NCBI RefSeq assembly: GCF_031458115.1
Contig: NZ_JAVDXV010000001.1
Location: 124,001-188,000, forward strand
Source of the DNA: Pelomonas asaccharophilus_A
GTDB taxonomy: Bacteria; Pseudomonadota; Gammaproteobacteria; Burkholderiales; Burkholderiaceae_C
DNA: 64,000 nucleotides
Reading direction: 5' to 3'
Shown here: positions 1 to 8,566 of the stretch, piece after piece
Layout: each line of letters starts with the position of its first letter
Numbering within the stretch: the first letter of the stretch is position 1
Translations under genes and position numbers: made by a program
The notes under the pieces: model-generated
What the model was told of the DNA's origin: nothing
Seen by the model: the letters and a program-made list of their open reading frames with translations, nothing else
Databases searched by the model: none

Positions 1-509
1 CGCGGCGCCACGCCGCTGTGGGCGATCAGCGCACCGCGGATGACGCAGGCGGCGCCGAAGAAGATCAGCCCGATGCCGAAACCCTGGCCGTGCAACTGCA
101 CGGCCAGTAGTGCCAACGCCTCGCGTTGGCCCGGCAGGAAGGCCGCGCCGACGGCGGGTGCCGTCAGCAAGTCCAACGCGGACAGCAATTGCACGCGGTT
201 GGCCACCAGCACGGCGGTCTGCACCAGGTTCAACCCGGTGGCGGTCAGCGCCAGCGTTTCGTTGACCGGGCGCAGCAGCCGCCACAGCACGACGATGACC
301 GGGACGTCCAGCAACTGCATCAGCAGATCGGCCGCGAGGCCCAGGCGCCACAGCTCCGGCCGCGCGGCGATGCGCTGGGCCGTGGCGGCGGCATCGCCCG
401 CGACGACGAGGCTCCCGCGCACAAAGACTTCGGTCCACAACCCCAGCGCGATGATGGCCAGATAGCACAGGCCGGCGATGCGCAGCTCGCGAGGGCTCAC
501 CGCGCTCAT
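1..509 (-). CDS. DUF4386 family membrane protein (C-terminus beyond window edge)
   Basis: The minus strand reads from an ATG at 507-509 without a stop to the window edge, so the C-terminus is missing. The translation starts MSAVSPRELRIAGLCYLAII and continues with a GLWTEVFVRGSLVV segment, a bundle of hydrophobic helices and a LLRPVNETLAL stretch. This pattern is typical of DUF4386 integral membrane proteins, whose function is unknown. The start overlaps the stop of the upstream membrane-protein gene by four bases (ATGA), so the two are probably co-transcribed and translationally coupled. The family call rests on motif recognition. Confidence 0.75.
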   Translation of the reverse strand, partial: MSAVSPRELRIAGLCYLAIIALGLWTEVFVRGSLVVAGDAAATAQRIAARPELWRLGLAADLLMQLLDVPVIVVLWRLLRPVNETLALTATGLNLVQTAVLVANRVQLLSALDLLTAPAVGAAFLPGQREALALLAVQLHGQGFGIGLIFFGAACVIRGALIAHSGVAP

Positions 510-1015
510 GCGGGCCTCACCGCCCGCCAGGCCAGGCGGGCTGCGCTGCGCAGCGCCCACGACAACCCGGCGATGACGCCGCCGATCAGCAGCGGCAGCA
601 CCGCGCCGAAGGTCCAGCTCATGCCCAGCACAAAGCCCAGCAGGCTTTCCGGGCGGTGTGCCGGCAGCAGCACCGCAAGCAGCAGCAGCCCGAAGAAAAC
701 GATCTCGGTCAGCGACTGAAGCTGGAGCTGGAAGCTCAAGGACAGTGCCGCCCCCAGCAGCAGTGGCAGCAGGAAGCCCAGCGCCACGGGCCGCCAGTCG
801 CGCGGGCGGGCGGTGCGCGGCAGCCGGCCGGCGGCCCAGGCGGCCAGCGCCGGCAGGATCAGCAGGCCCCAGGCGTTGGAGATGCCGGGCAGGTCCGTGC
901 GCTGCATCAGGTGGTGGGTCACGATGCCGCCGTGCCACGCTTCCCAGCCCAGATGCAAGGCCTCGGCCAGCAAGGCGAGGGCGGCAAGTGTCAGGCGTGC
1001 GGTGGTGTTCGGCAT
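506..1015 (-). CDS. Hypothetical multi-pass membrane protein
   Basis: A 169-residue protein with about four or five hydrophobic helices: residues ~5-22, ~45-65, ~75-95, ~105-120 and ~125-155. It begins MPNTTARLTLAALALLAEAL and ends in an Arg-rich, positive-inside tail (RSAARLAWRAVRPA). I do not recognise a named family. It is the first gene of a two-gene unit with the DUF4386 protein, overlapping it by four bases. That suggests the two membrane proteins work together, but no function can be assigned. Confidence 0.65.
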   Translation of the reverse strand: MPNTTARLTLAALALLAEALHLGWEAWHGGIVTHHLMQRTDLPGISNAWGLLILPALAAWAAGRLPRTARPRDWRPVALGFLLPLLLGAALSLSFQLQLQSLTEIVFFGLLLLAVLLPAHRPESLLGFVLGMSWTFGAVLPLLIGGVIAGLSWALRSAARLAWRAVRPA

Positions 1016-1149
1016 GGCGATGGATGAGTTGCTGATCTCGCAGCTTCGCTGAGGAACAGGGGCGACGCGACCGGGCCGCGACCGGCAGCACGGTCGGGGC
1101 GATCAGCTGCAGCGTTGCGCGACGGCCGGTGTTGCGTTTAACGGAAGCA

Positions 1150-1190
1150 ACGCCGGGTAACAGCTGGCGGCCGGAGGCTGGCCTAGAGTG
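1150..1190 (+). promoter_or_regulatory. Shared upstream element of tandem lipoprotein gene 1
   Basis: The sequence GGGTAAC (1154-1160) is followed 20 bases later by CCTAGAGT (1182-1189), about 35 bases before the lipoprotein start at 1224. The same two words in the same order lie upstream of the paralogous gene at 1992, with 23 bases between them. They may be promoter elements of an alternative sigma factor or a duplicated leader. The unequal spacing argues against a simple shared -35/-10 pair. Confidence 0.35.
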
Positions 1191-1223
1191 GGCTTCTCTG
1201 CACAACCACACATGCACCTGCCT

Positions 1224-1907
1224 ATGCGCCACGCTCTGATCGCTTCCACGGCATTGACCCTGCTGCTCGCCGGCTGCGCGTCCGTGCGAGACGGGCGTGA
1301 CGCGCGCGGTGGCGAGTCGCGCATGGCACAGGCGCCGTCGGTGGCGGGCGTGGCGCAGGAAACCTTCGGCAAGCCGGCCTGGGGCCGGCAGGGCGAGTTC
1401 ACGCTCGGCGGCCAGCGCGTGCGCTACGAGCGCGGCGCCAGCGCGGTGTCGCTGTTCCAGCCGCTGGCCCCTGGCGTCAGCGCGCCGCTGAGCTTCACGG
1501 CCGGCGACAGCGCCGCGCGCTGCGAGGGCTGGACGCCCGCGCAGAGCGCCAATGGCAAGCAGACCGACAGCAAGCCCTGGGTGCTGAGCTGCAAATGGGG
1601 CAGCGCGCCGGCGGCCATGCTGCAGATCGGCGAAGGCCAGCTGCGCGCCGGCCTGCTGGGGCGCGAAGGCGCCTACCGGCGCGGCGACCTGACGCTGGGC
1701 CTGCGCTCGACCCATCTGCTGGAAGGCAGCAGCTCGCCGCGGCCGGCCGCCGTGGGCTACGAGATGTTGCACCAGGGCACGGTGGTGGGCAGCCTGGACC
1801 TCAGCGGCCCGGTGCCGCGGCTGCGCCGGCCCGACCCGGCCACGCCGCTGGGCCGCGCCGTCACCGAAGCGGCGGTCGCGCTGGCGCTGGTGTCCGAGCC
1901 GGGCTGA
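1224..1907 (+). CDS. Putative lipoprotein, first of a tandem paralogous pair
   Basis: A 227-residue predicted lipoprotein. From the ATG at 1224 (MRHALIASTALTLLLAGC) it has a short basic n-region, a hydrophobic core and the lipobox LAGC. ATG 1212 and GTG 1188 are possible longer starts, but they add residues in front of a well-formed signal peptide. The mature part has two further cysteines (ARCEGW and VLSCKW) that may form a disulfide, and a conserved tail containing VGYEMLHQGTVVGSLDLSG. It is clearly paralogous to the next gene at 1992-2660. I recognise no domain. It is presumably anchored in the outer membrane or periplasm. Confidence 0.7.
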   Translation: MRHALIASTALTLLLAGCASVRDGRDARGGESRMAQAPSVAGVAQETFGKPAWGRQGEFTLGGQRVRYERGASAVSLFQPLAPGVSAPLSFTAGDSAARCEGWTPAQSANGKQTDSKPWVLSCKWGSAPAAMLQIGEGQLRAGLLGREGAYRRGDLTLGLRSTHLLEGSSSPRPAAVGYEMLHQGTVVGSLDLSGPVPRLRRPDPATPLGRAVTEAAVALALVSEPG

Positions 1908-1924
1908 GCCCTGCCGAGCCGGAC

Positions 1925-1968
1925 GGGGTAACTTTCCGCTGGTGGGGTGGTGCGGCCTAGAGTCCGCT
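1925..1968 (+). promoter_or_regulatory. Shared upstream element of tandem lipoprotein gene 2
   Basis: GGGTAAC (1926-1932) and CCTAGAGT (1956-1963) repeat the two words found upstream of the first lipoprotein. The second word lies about 30 bases before the ATG at 1992. Conservation between the two tandem copies, while the flanking bases differ, suggests a functional control element. Confidence 0.35.
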
Positions 1969-1991
1969 GGCCTTCACTGCCGCACCCCGCC

Positions 1992-2660
1992 ATGTCCCGC
2001 TCCGCGCTCGCTCTTGCTTCCCTGGCCCTTTTGATGACCGGCTGTGCGTCGGTGCGCGAGGCGCGCATGGCGCAGCCGGCGTCGCTGGCCGGCGTCGCGG
2101 ACGAGAGCTTTGGCCAACCCGGCTGGGGCCGGCAGGGCGAGTTCATGCTGAGCGGCCAGCGCGTGCGCTACGAGCGCGGCGCGGACCGGCTGTCGCTGTT
2201 CGGCAAGCTGGAGACGGGCCGCGCGCCGCTGCGCTACACGTGGTCGCCGCTGGCCGGCGACAGCATCGCCGACTGCAAGGCGCGCCAGGCCGATGTGGGT
2301 GTGGCCGGCGTCAGCGTCACCGCGCGGCCGTGGACGCTGAACTGCGACTGGAATGGCCGGCCCGAGGCCAGCATGCAGCTCAGTGAGAGCACCTCCAAGC
2401 TGGGCAAGGCCGCGCGCGAGGGCAGCTTCCGCCGCGGCGAGCTGACGCTGGGCCTGCGCTCGGTGCACTTGTTCGAGGGCAGCCCGCTGCCCCAGGGCGA
2501 TGCCGTGGGCTACGAGATGGTTTACCAGGGCCAGGTGGTGGGCAGCCTGGACCTCAGCGGCGCCGTGCCGCGGCTGCGCCGGCCCGACCCGGCCACGCCG
2601 GTGGGGCGCGCGGTCACCGAGGCGGCGCTGGCGTTGGCGCTGGTGTGGGACCCGAGCTGA
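1992..2660 (+). CDS. Putative lipoprotein, second of a tandem paralogous pair
   Basis: A 222-residue predicted lipoprotein starting MSRSALALASLALLMTGC, with the lipobox MTGC. It aligns along its length with the preceding gene. Shared blocks include GQRVRYERGA, the GLRS.HL.EGS segment and the C-terminal VPRLRRPDPATP..GRAVTEAA. It also keeps the two mature-region cysteines (IADCKA, TLNCDW). The pair clearly arose by tandem duplication and the copies have since diverged. No domain or function is recognised. The two copies may have different partners or expression. Confidence 0.7.
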   Translation: MSRSALALASLALLMTGCASVREARMAQPASLAGVADESFGQPGWGRQGEFMLSGQRVRYERGADRLSLFGKLETGRAPLRYTWSPLAGDSIADCKARQADVGVAGVSVTARPWTLNCDWNGRPEASMQLSESTSKLGKAAREGSFRRGELTLGLRSVHLFEGSPLPQGDAVGYEMVYQGQVVGSLDLSGAVPRLRRPDPATPVGRAVTEAALALALVWDPS

Positions 2661-2715
2661 CCGGGGCATCGCGGCGGGTGGCCGCACAATCGGCCCAAGT
2701 CCTTCCCACGCCGCC

Positions 2716-3561
2716 ATGAAGATAGCTGCCGACCTCTACGCCCAGCAGGGCTACCTCGTCATCCCGGGCTTCAAGCCGGCCGCCGACATCGCCGCGCTGC
2801 GCAGCAGAGCGATGCAGATCGTCGACGCCTTCGACCCCGGCGAGCAGCGCCCGGTATTCACGACCGAGGAGCAGCAGCGCCACGTGGATGACTACTTCAT
2901 CGACAGCGGCGACCAGGTGCGCTGCTTCTTCGAGGAAGAGGCCTTCGACGCGCAGGGCCGGCTGCGCGTGCCCAAGGAACTGGCCATCAACAAGATCGGC
3001 CACGCGATGCACGACCTGGACCCGGTGTTCAGCGCCTTCTCCAAGGGCGAGGCGCTGCGTGGCGTGGCCGCGGCGCTGGGCCTGGCGAAGCCGCAGGTCT
3101 GGCAGAGCATGTTCATCTTCAAGCAGCCCGGCATTGGCGGCGAGGTGCGCTGGCACCAGGACGCCAGCTTCTTCGAGAGCGACCCCATCACGGTGACGAC
3201 CTTCTGGTTCGCGCTGGAGGACGCCACGCTGGCCAACGGCTGCCTGTGGACCGAGCCCGGCGGCCACAAGGGCGCACGCGGCGTGCTGCGCGAGCGCTTC
3301 GTGCGCGAGGGCCGCAAGGCCTGGATGGAGCGGGTCGACGCCACGCCCTGGCCCGCGGCCGATTCGCGCGAGGCCATCCCGCTGGAGGTGGAGGCGGGCT
3401 CACTGGTGGTCTTCCACGGGCTGCTGCCGCACTACTCGGCGGCCAACCGTTCGGACAAGTCGCGCCATGCGTACACGTTGCACGTGACGGACGGCGCCAG
3501 CCGCTACTCGCCGCGTAATTGGCTGCAGCGTGACGAGACGTTGCCAGTGATGGGGTTCTAG
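2716..3561 (+). CDS. Phytanoyl-CoA dioxygenase (PhyH) family protein
   Basis: A 281-residue Fe(II)/2-oxoglutarate-dependent oxygenase of the PhyH family, a length usual for PHYHD1-like members. The iron-binding facial triad is visible as His147-x-Asp149 in the segment VRWHQDASFF and His239 in GLLPHYSAANRS. Arg250 (DKSRHAY) is the expected 2-oxoglutarate ligand. These enzymes hydroxylate small molecules or CoA esters. The substrate here cannot be inferred because no pathway genes flank it. The ATG at 2716 is chosen because the protein begins with the usual DLYAQQGYLVIPGF block. Confidence 0.88.
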   Translation: MKIAADLYAQQGYLVIPGFKPAADIAALRSRAMQIVDAFDPGEQRPVFTTEEQQRHVDDYFIDSGDQVRCFFEEEAFDAQGRLRVPKELAINKIGHAMHDLDPVFSAFSKGEALRGVAAALGLAKPQVWQSMFIFKQPGIGGEVRWHQDASFFESDPITVTTFWFALEDATLANGCLWTEPGGHKGARGVLRERFVREGRKAWMERVDATPWPAADSREAIPLEVEAGSLVVFHGLLPHYSAANRSDKSRHAYTLHVTDGASRYSPRNWLQRDETLPVMGF

Positions 3562-3706
3562 CGCTTCTCCTCACGGCGCTCACATCTGCTCACGCCTGCG
3601 GCCCGCTGTCCTACAAGCCGAGGCAGCCTGGGCCTTCAAGTGACCCGCGCCGGCGTCCCAAGAATGGACTTCATCGCAACCGTCGTTCGCGACGCAGGAG
3701 GCCCCG

Positions 3707-4759
3707 ATGAAGTTTCCGAAATCCGTGCACCCCGAAGGCTGGCTGGACCACATCGATACGCGCAGCAGCGGCTCCGCGCCGGCTGCCCGCCCTGCCGGCA
3801 CGCCACTGAAGCCGCGCATGCCGAGGCCCGCCGGCGCCAAGATCCGCGCGACCGATCCGATAGGTTATGTGTCGCCCGAGCCCATGGCCGCGTCCGTGCC
3901 GCCCATTCATGCGTCCGTCTCGCCGGCCATGGCCGCACCGGGGGCGAATCCGGCTCGCCGTTCCAGCAATTCGATGCCCTGGGTGCTGGGCGTGGGCGCC
4001 GGCGTCGTGCTGATCGGCGTGGCCGTCACGATGTCGCGTCAGTTCACCACCGATGAGGCACCGGCCCTGCCGCCGACCGTCGTGGGTGAAGTGACACCGC
4101 CGGCCGTGATCGCGTCGTCGCCGGAAGACACGCTGCTGGCCGAGGCGCCCCCCGCCGCCGGCACCGTGACCCCGGAGACCACGCCTGTGGCGCCTGCCGA
4201 GCCGGCAACCCAGGTGGCTGCCGCTCCCAAGGCCGTGGACACACCCAAGGTGGTGGAGACGCCCAAGCCGGCGGAAGCGCCCAAGCTGGCCCAGGCCCCC
4301 AAGGTCGAGGCACCCGCACCGGTGGTGACGCGCACGCTGACGCCGCCGCCCGAGGCGCTGGCCCAGGTCGCACCGCCGCCGGTCACGTTGCAGCCGACGC
4401 CGGTCGCACCCGTGGCGCCGGTCGTGACGCCGCCGGTCACTGAAGCCCAGCCGGTGCAGCCGCCGGTGCTGGCGCAGCAGACGCCGCCGGTCACGCCCCC
4501 GGTGGCCAACCCCGAGGACACCGGCATCACGATCAAGGTGCGTGAGGCGCTGGCTTCCGACTCGACGCTGGCCGTCGTGCCCATCGCGGTCAGCACCGAC
4601 CATGGCGTCGTGAAGCTGGAAGGCCAGGCGCCGGACGCGCCGACCAAGGAGCGCGCCACCGTCGTGGCGGCCGCCACCTCGGGTGTGCGCGGCGTGGACA
4701 ACCGGCTGACCTTGCCGCCGGTGACCGTGGGCGTGCTGATGCAGAACAGCGGCAGCTGA
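3707..4759 (+). CDS. Membrane-anchored BON-domain protein with long Pro/Ala linker
   Basis: A 350-residue protein with a good Shine-Dalgarno (AGGAG at 3697). Residues ~1-85 are cytoplasmic and low in structure. A single transmembrane helix (PWVLGVGAGVVLIGVAV) lies near residues 90-108. Residues ~120-265 form a Pro/Ala/Val-rich extended linker with repeats of the form (K/E)xPK. The last ~75 residues look like a BON domain: GITIKVREALASDSTL, then VSTDHGVVKLEGQAP and a VRGVDNRL ending. BON domains bind phospholipid or envelope surfaces. The layout suggests an inner-membrane anchor carrying a BON module across the periplasm, like a spacer protein. The function is unknown. A strong terminator follows. 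Confidence 0.75.
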   Translation: MKFPKSVHPEGWLDHIDTRSSGSAPAARPAGTPLKPRMPRPAGAKIRATDPIGYVSPEPMAASVPPIHASVSPAMAAPGANPARRSSNSMPWVLGVGAGVVLIGVAVTMSRQFTTDEAPALPPTVVGEVTPPAVIASSPEDTLLAEAPPAAGTVTPETTPVAPAEPATQVAAAPKAVDTPKVVETPKPAEAPKLAQAPKVEAPAPVVTRTLTPPPEALAQVAPPPVTLQPTPVAPVAPVVTPPVTEAQPVQPPVLAQQTPPVTPPVANPEDTGITIKVREALASDSTLAVVPIAVSTDHGVVKLEGQAPDAPTKERATVVAAATSGVRGVDNRLTLPPVTVGVLMQNSGS

Positions 4760-4779
4760 GCCTCCTCACCGCTCAAAGC

Positions 4780-4804
4780 AAAGGCGCCCTCGGGCGCCTT
4801 TTTG
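4780..4804 (+). terminator. Rho-independent terminator after the BON-domain gene
   Basis: AAAGGCGCC and GGCGCCTTT form a perfect stem with a tight loop, followed by a run of five T (4799-4803), 20 bases after the stop codon. Confidence 0.9.
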
Positions 4805-4824
4805 TTTGGTGTGGAGGCGGGGCC

Positions 4825-5253
4825 TCAGTGGCACATCTGGTGTGGTGCTGGTGCGAGCTGGGCGTCGACCAGAACGTCTTGTGTGACCTCGCGGGCCGCT
4901 TCCAGTTGCAGACACAGCTCGGTGATGCCGTCGTCGCGGCCACCCACCACCTCGGGCAGCGGCGCGGCGGCGATGTCGGTGGGCAGGTCGGCCAGCGCGC
5001 CGATCAGCTGGAACAGCAGTTCAAGGCTGGCTTCGCCGTCCTGCGGCAGGTCGCGTGCAGCGCCCAGGCTGCGCGCCAGGTAGTAGCAGGCCTCGGCGGC
5101 GTTGTCGCAGGCCTGCGCCTTCAGCTCCAGCGCGCGATTGCGGGCCTCGGCCTCTTCGCGTTCGCGCTGCGACTGCACGACCTCGAAGGCGCCCAGGTCG
5201 GCCGGGACGGCATCTTCGAGCGAGAACGCAGCAAGGTCGAGTTCGTGGGCCAT
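4825..5253 (-). CDS. Hypothetical protein
   Basis: A 142-residue, acidic, helix-rich soluble protein starting MAHELDLAAFSLEDAVPADL. A heptad-like stretch rich in Glu, Arg and Gln (residues ~28-60) may be a coiled coil. No family is recognised and no signal peptide or membrane segment is seen. An in-frame ATG at 5286 would add 11 residues; neither start has a convincing ribosome site. It lies convergent to the BON-domain gene and downstream of glmU on the same strand. The reading frame is plausible by codon use but the call is modest. Confidence 0.55.
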   Translation of the reverse strand: MAHELDLAAFSLEDAVPADLGAFEVVQSQREREEAEARNRALELKAQACDNAAEACYYLARSLGAARDLPQDGEASLELLFQLIGALADLPTDIAAAPLPEVVGGRDDGITELCLQLEAAREVTQDVLVDAQLAPAPHQMCH

Positions 5254-5373
5254 GGCGGGTACAGCGGGTCGTGAGACGGGTGTCATGCTAACGGCGCGGG
5301 GAGCGGGTTGCCGCCCCCTCATCCCGGGCGCCGTGACGCAATCGCCGGAACTAAGTCACGGCGACCGGTCTAT

Positions 5374-6756
5374 TCAACGCTTCTTGGCCGGACGGGTCCA
5401 GCCGGCGATGGCTGCCTGTTTGCCGCGCGCCACAGCGAGGTCGCCCGGGTTGACGTCCTTGGTGATGGTCGATCCGCCGCCTATGGTCGCGCCGTTGCCC
5501 AGCGTGACCGGCGCGACCAGCACGCAGTTGGAGCCCACGTGCACGTCGTCGCCTATGGTGGTGCGGTGCTTGTTGGCGCCGTCGTAGTTGGCGGTGATGG
5601 AGCCGGCGCCGTAGTTGACGCGCTCGCCCACGGTGGCGTCGCCCAGATACGCAAGGTGGTTGGCCTTGGCGCCCTTGGCCAGCGTGGAGTTCTTGACTTC
5701 CACGAAGTTGCCGATGTGCACCTCGGCGCCGAGCTGCGCGCCGGGGCGCAGGCGGGCGAAGGGGCCGATCAGCGCGCCCTCGCCGACGCTGGCGCCACCG
5801 GGCTTTTCCCCGTCGATGTGCGTGAACTCATGGATTCGCACGCCGGACGCGATGCTCGCGTTGCGGATCACGCAGTTGGCGCCCACGCGCACGCCGTCGC
5901 CCAGCGTCACGTCGCCCTCGAACACGCAGTTCACGTCGATCTCGCAGTCCTGGCCGTGCACCAGCGTGCCGCGCAGGTCGAAGCGGGATGGGTCGGCCAG
6001 GCGAAGGCCGGCGCGCATCAGGGCTTCAGCCTGGCGGGCCTGGAAGGCGCGCTCCAGCTGCGACAGCTGCACCGGGTCGTTGACGCCCAGCACCTCGATC
6101 TCGCTGTGGGCCTTGATGCCCAGCACCGGCAGGCCCTCGGCGACGGCCATCGCGACGATGTCGGTCAGGTAGTACTCGCCCTGGGCGTTGTTGTTGGTGA
6201 GTTGACCCACCCAGCGCTTCAGCGCGGCCGTGGGCGCGGCCATCATGCCGCTGTAGCCCTCGTGGATGAGGCGCTGGGCAGGCGTGGCGTCCTTGTGCTC
6301 CACGATGGCCAGCACGCCGCCATCGTCCTTGTTGCGGATGATTCGGCCGTAGCCGGTGGGATCCACCAGGTCCACGGTCAGCAGCACCAGCGCGTGGCCG
6401 GCACAGGCATCGATCAAGGCCTTGGCGGTGACGGTCTCGATGAGCGGCACGTCGCCGTTCAGGATCAGCGTCGTGCCTTCGCCCACCAGGCTGGGCACGA
6501 CCTGCTGGATGGCGTGGCCGGTACCCAGCTGGGGCATCTGGCGCACGAAGGAGATGCCGGGCGCGGCGACGGCGGCCTCGACCTGCTCGGCGCCATGGCC
6601 GGTGATGGCGATGCGGGCGTCGGCAGCCAGGGATTCGCAGCTCTTCAGCACATGGGCCAGCAGCGAGCGGCCGGCGAGCTTGTGCAACACCTTGGGCGTT
6701 GCGGACTTCATGCGGGTGCCCTTGCCCGCCGCCATGATCACGATGTTCAGCGCCAT
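5374..6756 (-). CDS. glmU: Bifunctional UDP-N-acetylglucosamine pyrophosphorylase / glucosamine-1-phosphate N-acetyltransferase
   Basis: A 460-residue GlmU of normal length, making UDP-GlcNAc for peptidoglycan and lipopolysaccharide. The N-terminal nucleotidyltransferase domain has the signature MAAGKGTRM at residues 8-16, and LGTGHAIQQ and LNGDVPLI motifs. From about residue 250 the left-handed beta-helix acetyltransferase domain appears as hexapeptide repeats, with AKANHLAYLGDATVG and GAGSITANYDG near the active site. It is a single gene on the minus strand between two unrelated genes. Confidence 0.97.
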   Translation of the reverse strand: MALNIVIMAAGKGTRMKSATPKVLHKLAGRSLLAHVLKSCESLAADARIAITGHGAEQVEAAVAAPGISFVRQMPQLGTGHAIQQVVPSLVGEGTTLILNGDVPLIETVTAKALIDACAGHALVLLTVDLVDPTGYGRIIRNKDDGGVLAIVEHKDATPAQRLIHEGYSGMMAAPTAALKRWVGQLTNNNAQGEYYLTDIVAMAVAEGLPVLGIKAHSEIEVLGVNDPVQLSQLERAFQARQAEALMRAGLRLADPSRFDLRGTLVHGQDCEIDVNCVFEGDVTLGDGVRVGANCVIRNASIASGVRIHEFTHIDGEKPGGASVGEGALIGPFARLRPGAQLGAEVHIGNFVEVKNSTLAKGAKANHLAYLGDATVGERVNYGAGSITANYDGANKHRTTIGDDVHVGSNCVLVAPVTLGNGATIGGGSTITKDVNPGDLAVARGKQAAIAGWTRPAKKR

Positions 6757-6819
6757 GCCTGCCTTGCGACTTCTATTTTGCGAAGGCGTGATTATGGGCA
6801 GGCAGGGCGCTGCCGCGAG

Positions 6820-7449
6820 TTATCTGACCGCTTGTACCGAGACGCGGTGTGACTTCGGGTTGACCTTGGGGAACTCGGCCAGCGCGGCGTCGAACAGCGG
6901 CATCAGAAGCGCGTCGCTGCCTCGGTTGGCGCCTTCGTTGCTGGAGTGGGCCTCGTACAAGGCCTCGCCGCTGGCGCGGTCACGCAGCAGCACGGCCACG
7001 GCGCGGTCGTAGCGGCGGTCGAAGAAGGGGTCCTGGCGCCAGCCCCAGGGACCGGGGCCGACGTAGCCGTAGCGCGGCGAGAACAGCCGGCCGCGCCAGC
7101 GCCACCACATCGGGTCGTCCCAGGGCACGGGGTCGTAAGCGGTGACGCGGGCGCCCAGCGTGACCAGCACGTCGGCGGTCTTCACGTCGGCGGCGGGCTT
7201 GAAGCCGGCGCGCTCCAGCGCGCCCTTGACGGCTTCCTCCAGCGAGGCCTGGCGCTTGGCGGCCTCATCGTTCTGCTGCTGCGAGGGCAGGCGGTCGAAC
7301 GCGTAGGTGCCGGGCTTGCGGTCGGCGGGCCAGTTGCCATAACTGGATACGTCGGCGGACACGGTGTAGGGGCCGGCACAGCCGGTCAGTGCCAGCACGG
7401 AGGCGGCGCCGATGGCGGTGAGGACGAGGCGACGGTTGGGGGTGAACAT
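6820..7449 (-). CDS. DUF4136 domain-containing lipoprotein
   Basis: A 209-residue predicted lipoprotein. The ATG at 7449 has an excellent Shine-Dalgarno (AGGAGG, seven bases upstream). The signal peptide ends in a lipobox LTGC near residue 23. The mature part fits DUF4136: GTYAFDRLPSQQ, then ADVLVTLGARVTAYDP, a Trp/Arg/Gly-rich loop (WWRWRGRLFSPRYGYVGPGP) and a VAVLLRDRASGEALYEAHS strand. The family is common in proteobacterial envelopes and has no established role. Confidence 0.82.
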   Translation of the reverse strand: MFTPNRRLVLTAIGAASVLALTGCAGPYTVSADVSSYGNWPADRKPGTYAFDRLPSQQQNDEAAKRQASLEEAVKGALERAGFKPAADVKTADVLVTLGARVTAYDPVPWDDPMWWRWRGRLFSPRYGYVGPGPWGWRQDPFFDRRYDRAVAVLLRDRASGEALYEAHSSNEGANRGSDALLMPLFDAALAEFPKVNPKSHRVSVQAVR

Positions 7450-7574
7450 GCGAGCCTCCTGGATTGGGCGGTACCGATGATCGTCAGACAGACAGTTTGC
7501 CGCAGTGTGTGCGGGTGCATCCAAATGTCAGTCTTTGGGCGTGCATAACGCGGGAGACAGGCGGCGGTTGACGG

Positions 7575-7615
7575 CGCAAAGAAGAACGGCGCGCCATCTC
7601 TCGATGGCGCGCCGT
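7575..7615 (-). terminator. Terminator downstream of ttcA
   Basis: A perfect 12-base inverted repeat (7586-7597 with 7604-7615, six-base loop) lies 22 bases beyond the ttcA stop. On the minus strand it is followed by the T-rich TTCTTCTTT, which fits a Rho-independent terminator. Confidence 0.75.
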
Positions 7616-7637
7616 GCCCGGCAGGCAAGAGTGCGAG

Positions 7638-8561
7638 TCAGGCCTCTTCGCGCGTCAGGCGGATGACCGAGGCCGGCGCCGGCGTGGCGCAGCTCTCGTC
7701 GTCATCGAAGGCGATGTCGCCGCCCGCGTCCGCCTCGCCGGTGGCCTTGATGGTCTCGAACGGGAACAGCTTCTTGTCCATCATGTGCGAGGGCACGATG
7801 TTGGTCATCGCGGTGAAGATGTTGTCGATGCGGCCGGGGTAGCGCTTCTCCCACTCGTTGATCATGGCCTTGACCTGCACGCGCTGCAGGTTCTCCTGGC
7901 TGCCGCACAGGTTGCACGGAATGATGGGGAACTCGCGGTGCTCTGCCCAACGCACGAGGTCGGGCTCCTTCACATAGGCCAGCGGGCGGATGACGACGTT
8001 CTTGCCGTCGTCGCTGACCAGCTTGGGCGGCATGCCTTTCATGCGGCTGCCGAAGAACATGTTCAGGAACAGCGTCGTGACGATGTCGTCGCGGTGGTGG
8101 CCCAGCGCGATCTTGGTGCAGCCCAGTTCGCCGGCCACGCGGTACAGGATGCCGCGGCGCAGCCGCGAGCACAGGCCGCAGGTGGTCTTGCCCTCGGGCA
8201 CCACGCGCTTGACCACCGAGTAGGTGTCCTGCTCCTCGATGTGGAAGGGCACGCCGCGGCTCTTCAGGTACTCGGGCAGCACGTCTTCGGGGAAGCCGGG
8301 CTGCTTCTGGTCGAGGTTGACGGCCACCAGCTCGAACTTGATGGGCGCGCGCTGCTGCAGGTTCAGCAGGATGTCCAGCATCGTGTAGCTGTCCTTGCCG
8401 CCGGACAGGCAGACCATGACCTTGTCGCCGTCTTCGATCATGTTGAAGTCGGTGATGGCCTGGCCCACCTGGCGGTGCAGGCGCTTGGACAGCTTGTTGA
8501 TCTCATGCGCGGCCTTCTTTGCGGCAGCGTCTTGTTGTTCCAGGTCGATGACTTCAGACAT
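7638..8561 (-). CDS. ttcA: tRNA 2-thiocytidine(32) synthetase TtcA
   Basis: A 307-residue enzyme that thiolates cytidine 32 in some tRNAs, using ATP and an iron-sulfur cluster. The PP-loop SGGKDS is at residues 53-58. The two CxxC pairs are C128/C131 (TCGLC) and C216/C219 (PCNLC). GHHRDDIVTTLFLNMFFGSRMKGMPPK is diagnostic for TtcA. The ATG at 8561 begins MSEVIDLEQQ. The upstream fusion gene carrying FolB ends six bases away, so the two are probably one transcript. Confidence 0.95.
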   Translation of the reverse strand: MSEVIDLEQQDAAAKKAAHEINKLSKRLHRQVGQAITDFNMIEDGDKVMVCLSGGKDSYTMLDILLNLQQRAPIKFELVAVNLDQKQPGFPEDVLPEYLKSRGVPFHIEEQDTYSVVKRVVPEGKTTCGLCSRLRRGILYRVAGELGCTKIALGHHRDDIVTTLFLNMFFGSRMKGMPPKLVSDDGKNVVIRPLAYVKEPDLVRWAEHREFPIIPCNLCGSQENLQRVQVKAMINEWEKRYPGRIDNIFTAMTNIVPSHMMDKKLFPFETIKATGEADAGGDIAFDDDESCATPAPASVIRLTREEA

Positions 8562-8566
8562 GGCGT

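Noticed and set aside
4160..4500. Repetitive Pro/Ala codons in the BON-domain gene, checked as a direct-repeat array
   Set aside because: Imperfect codon-level repetition without regular spacers; not a CRISPR or satellite.
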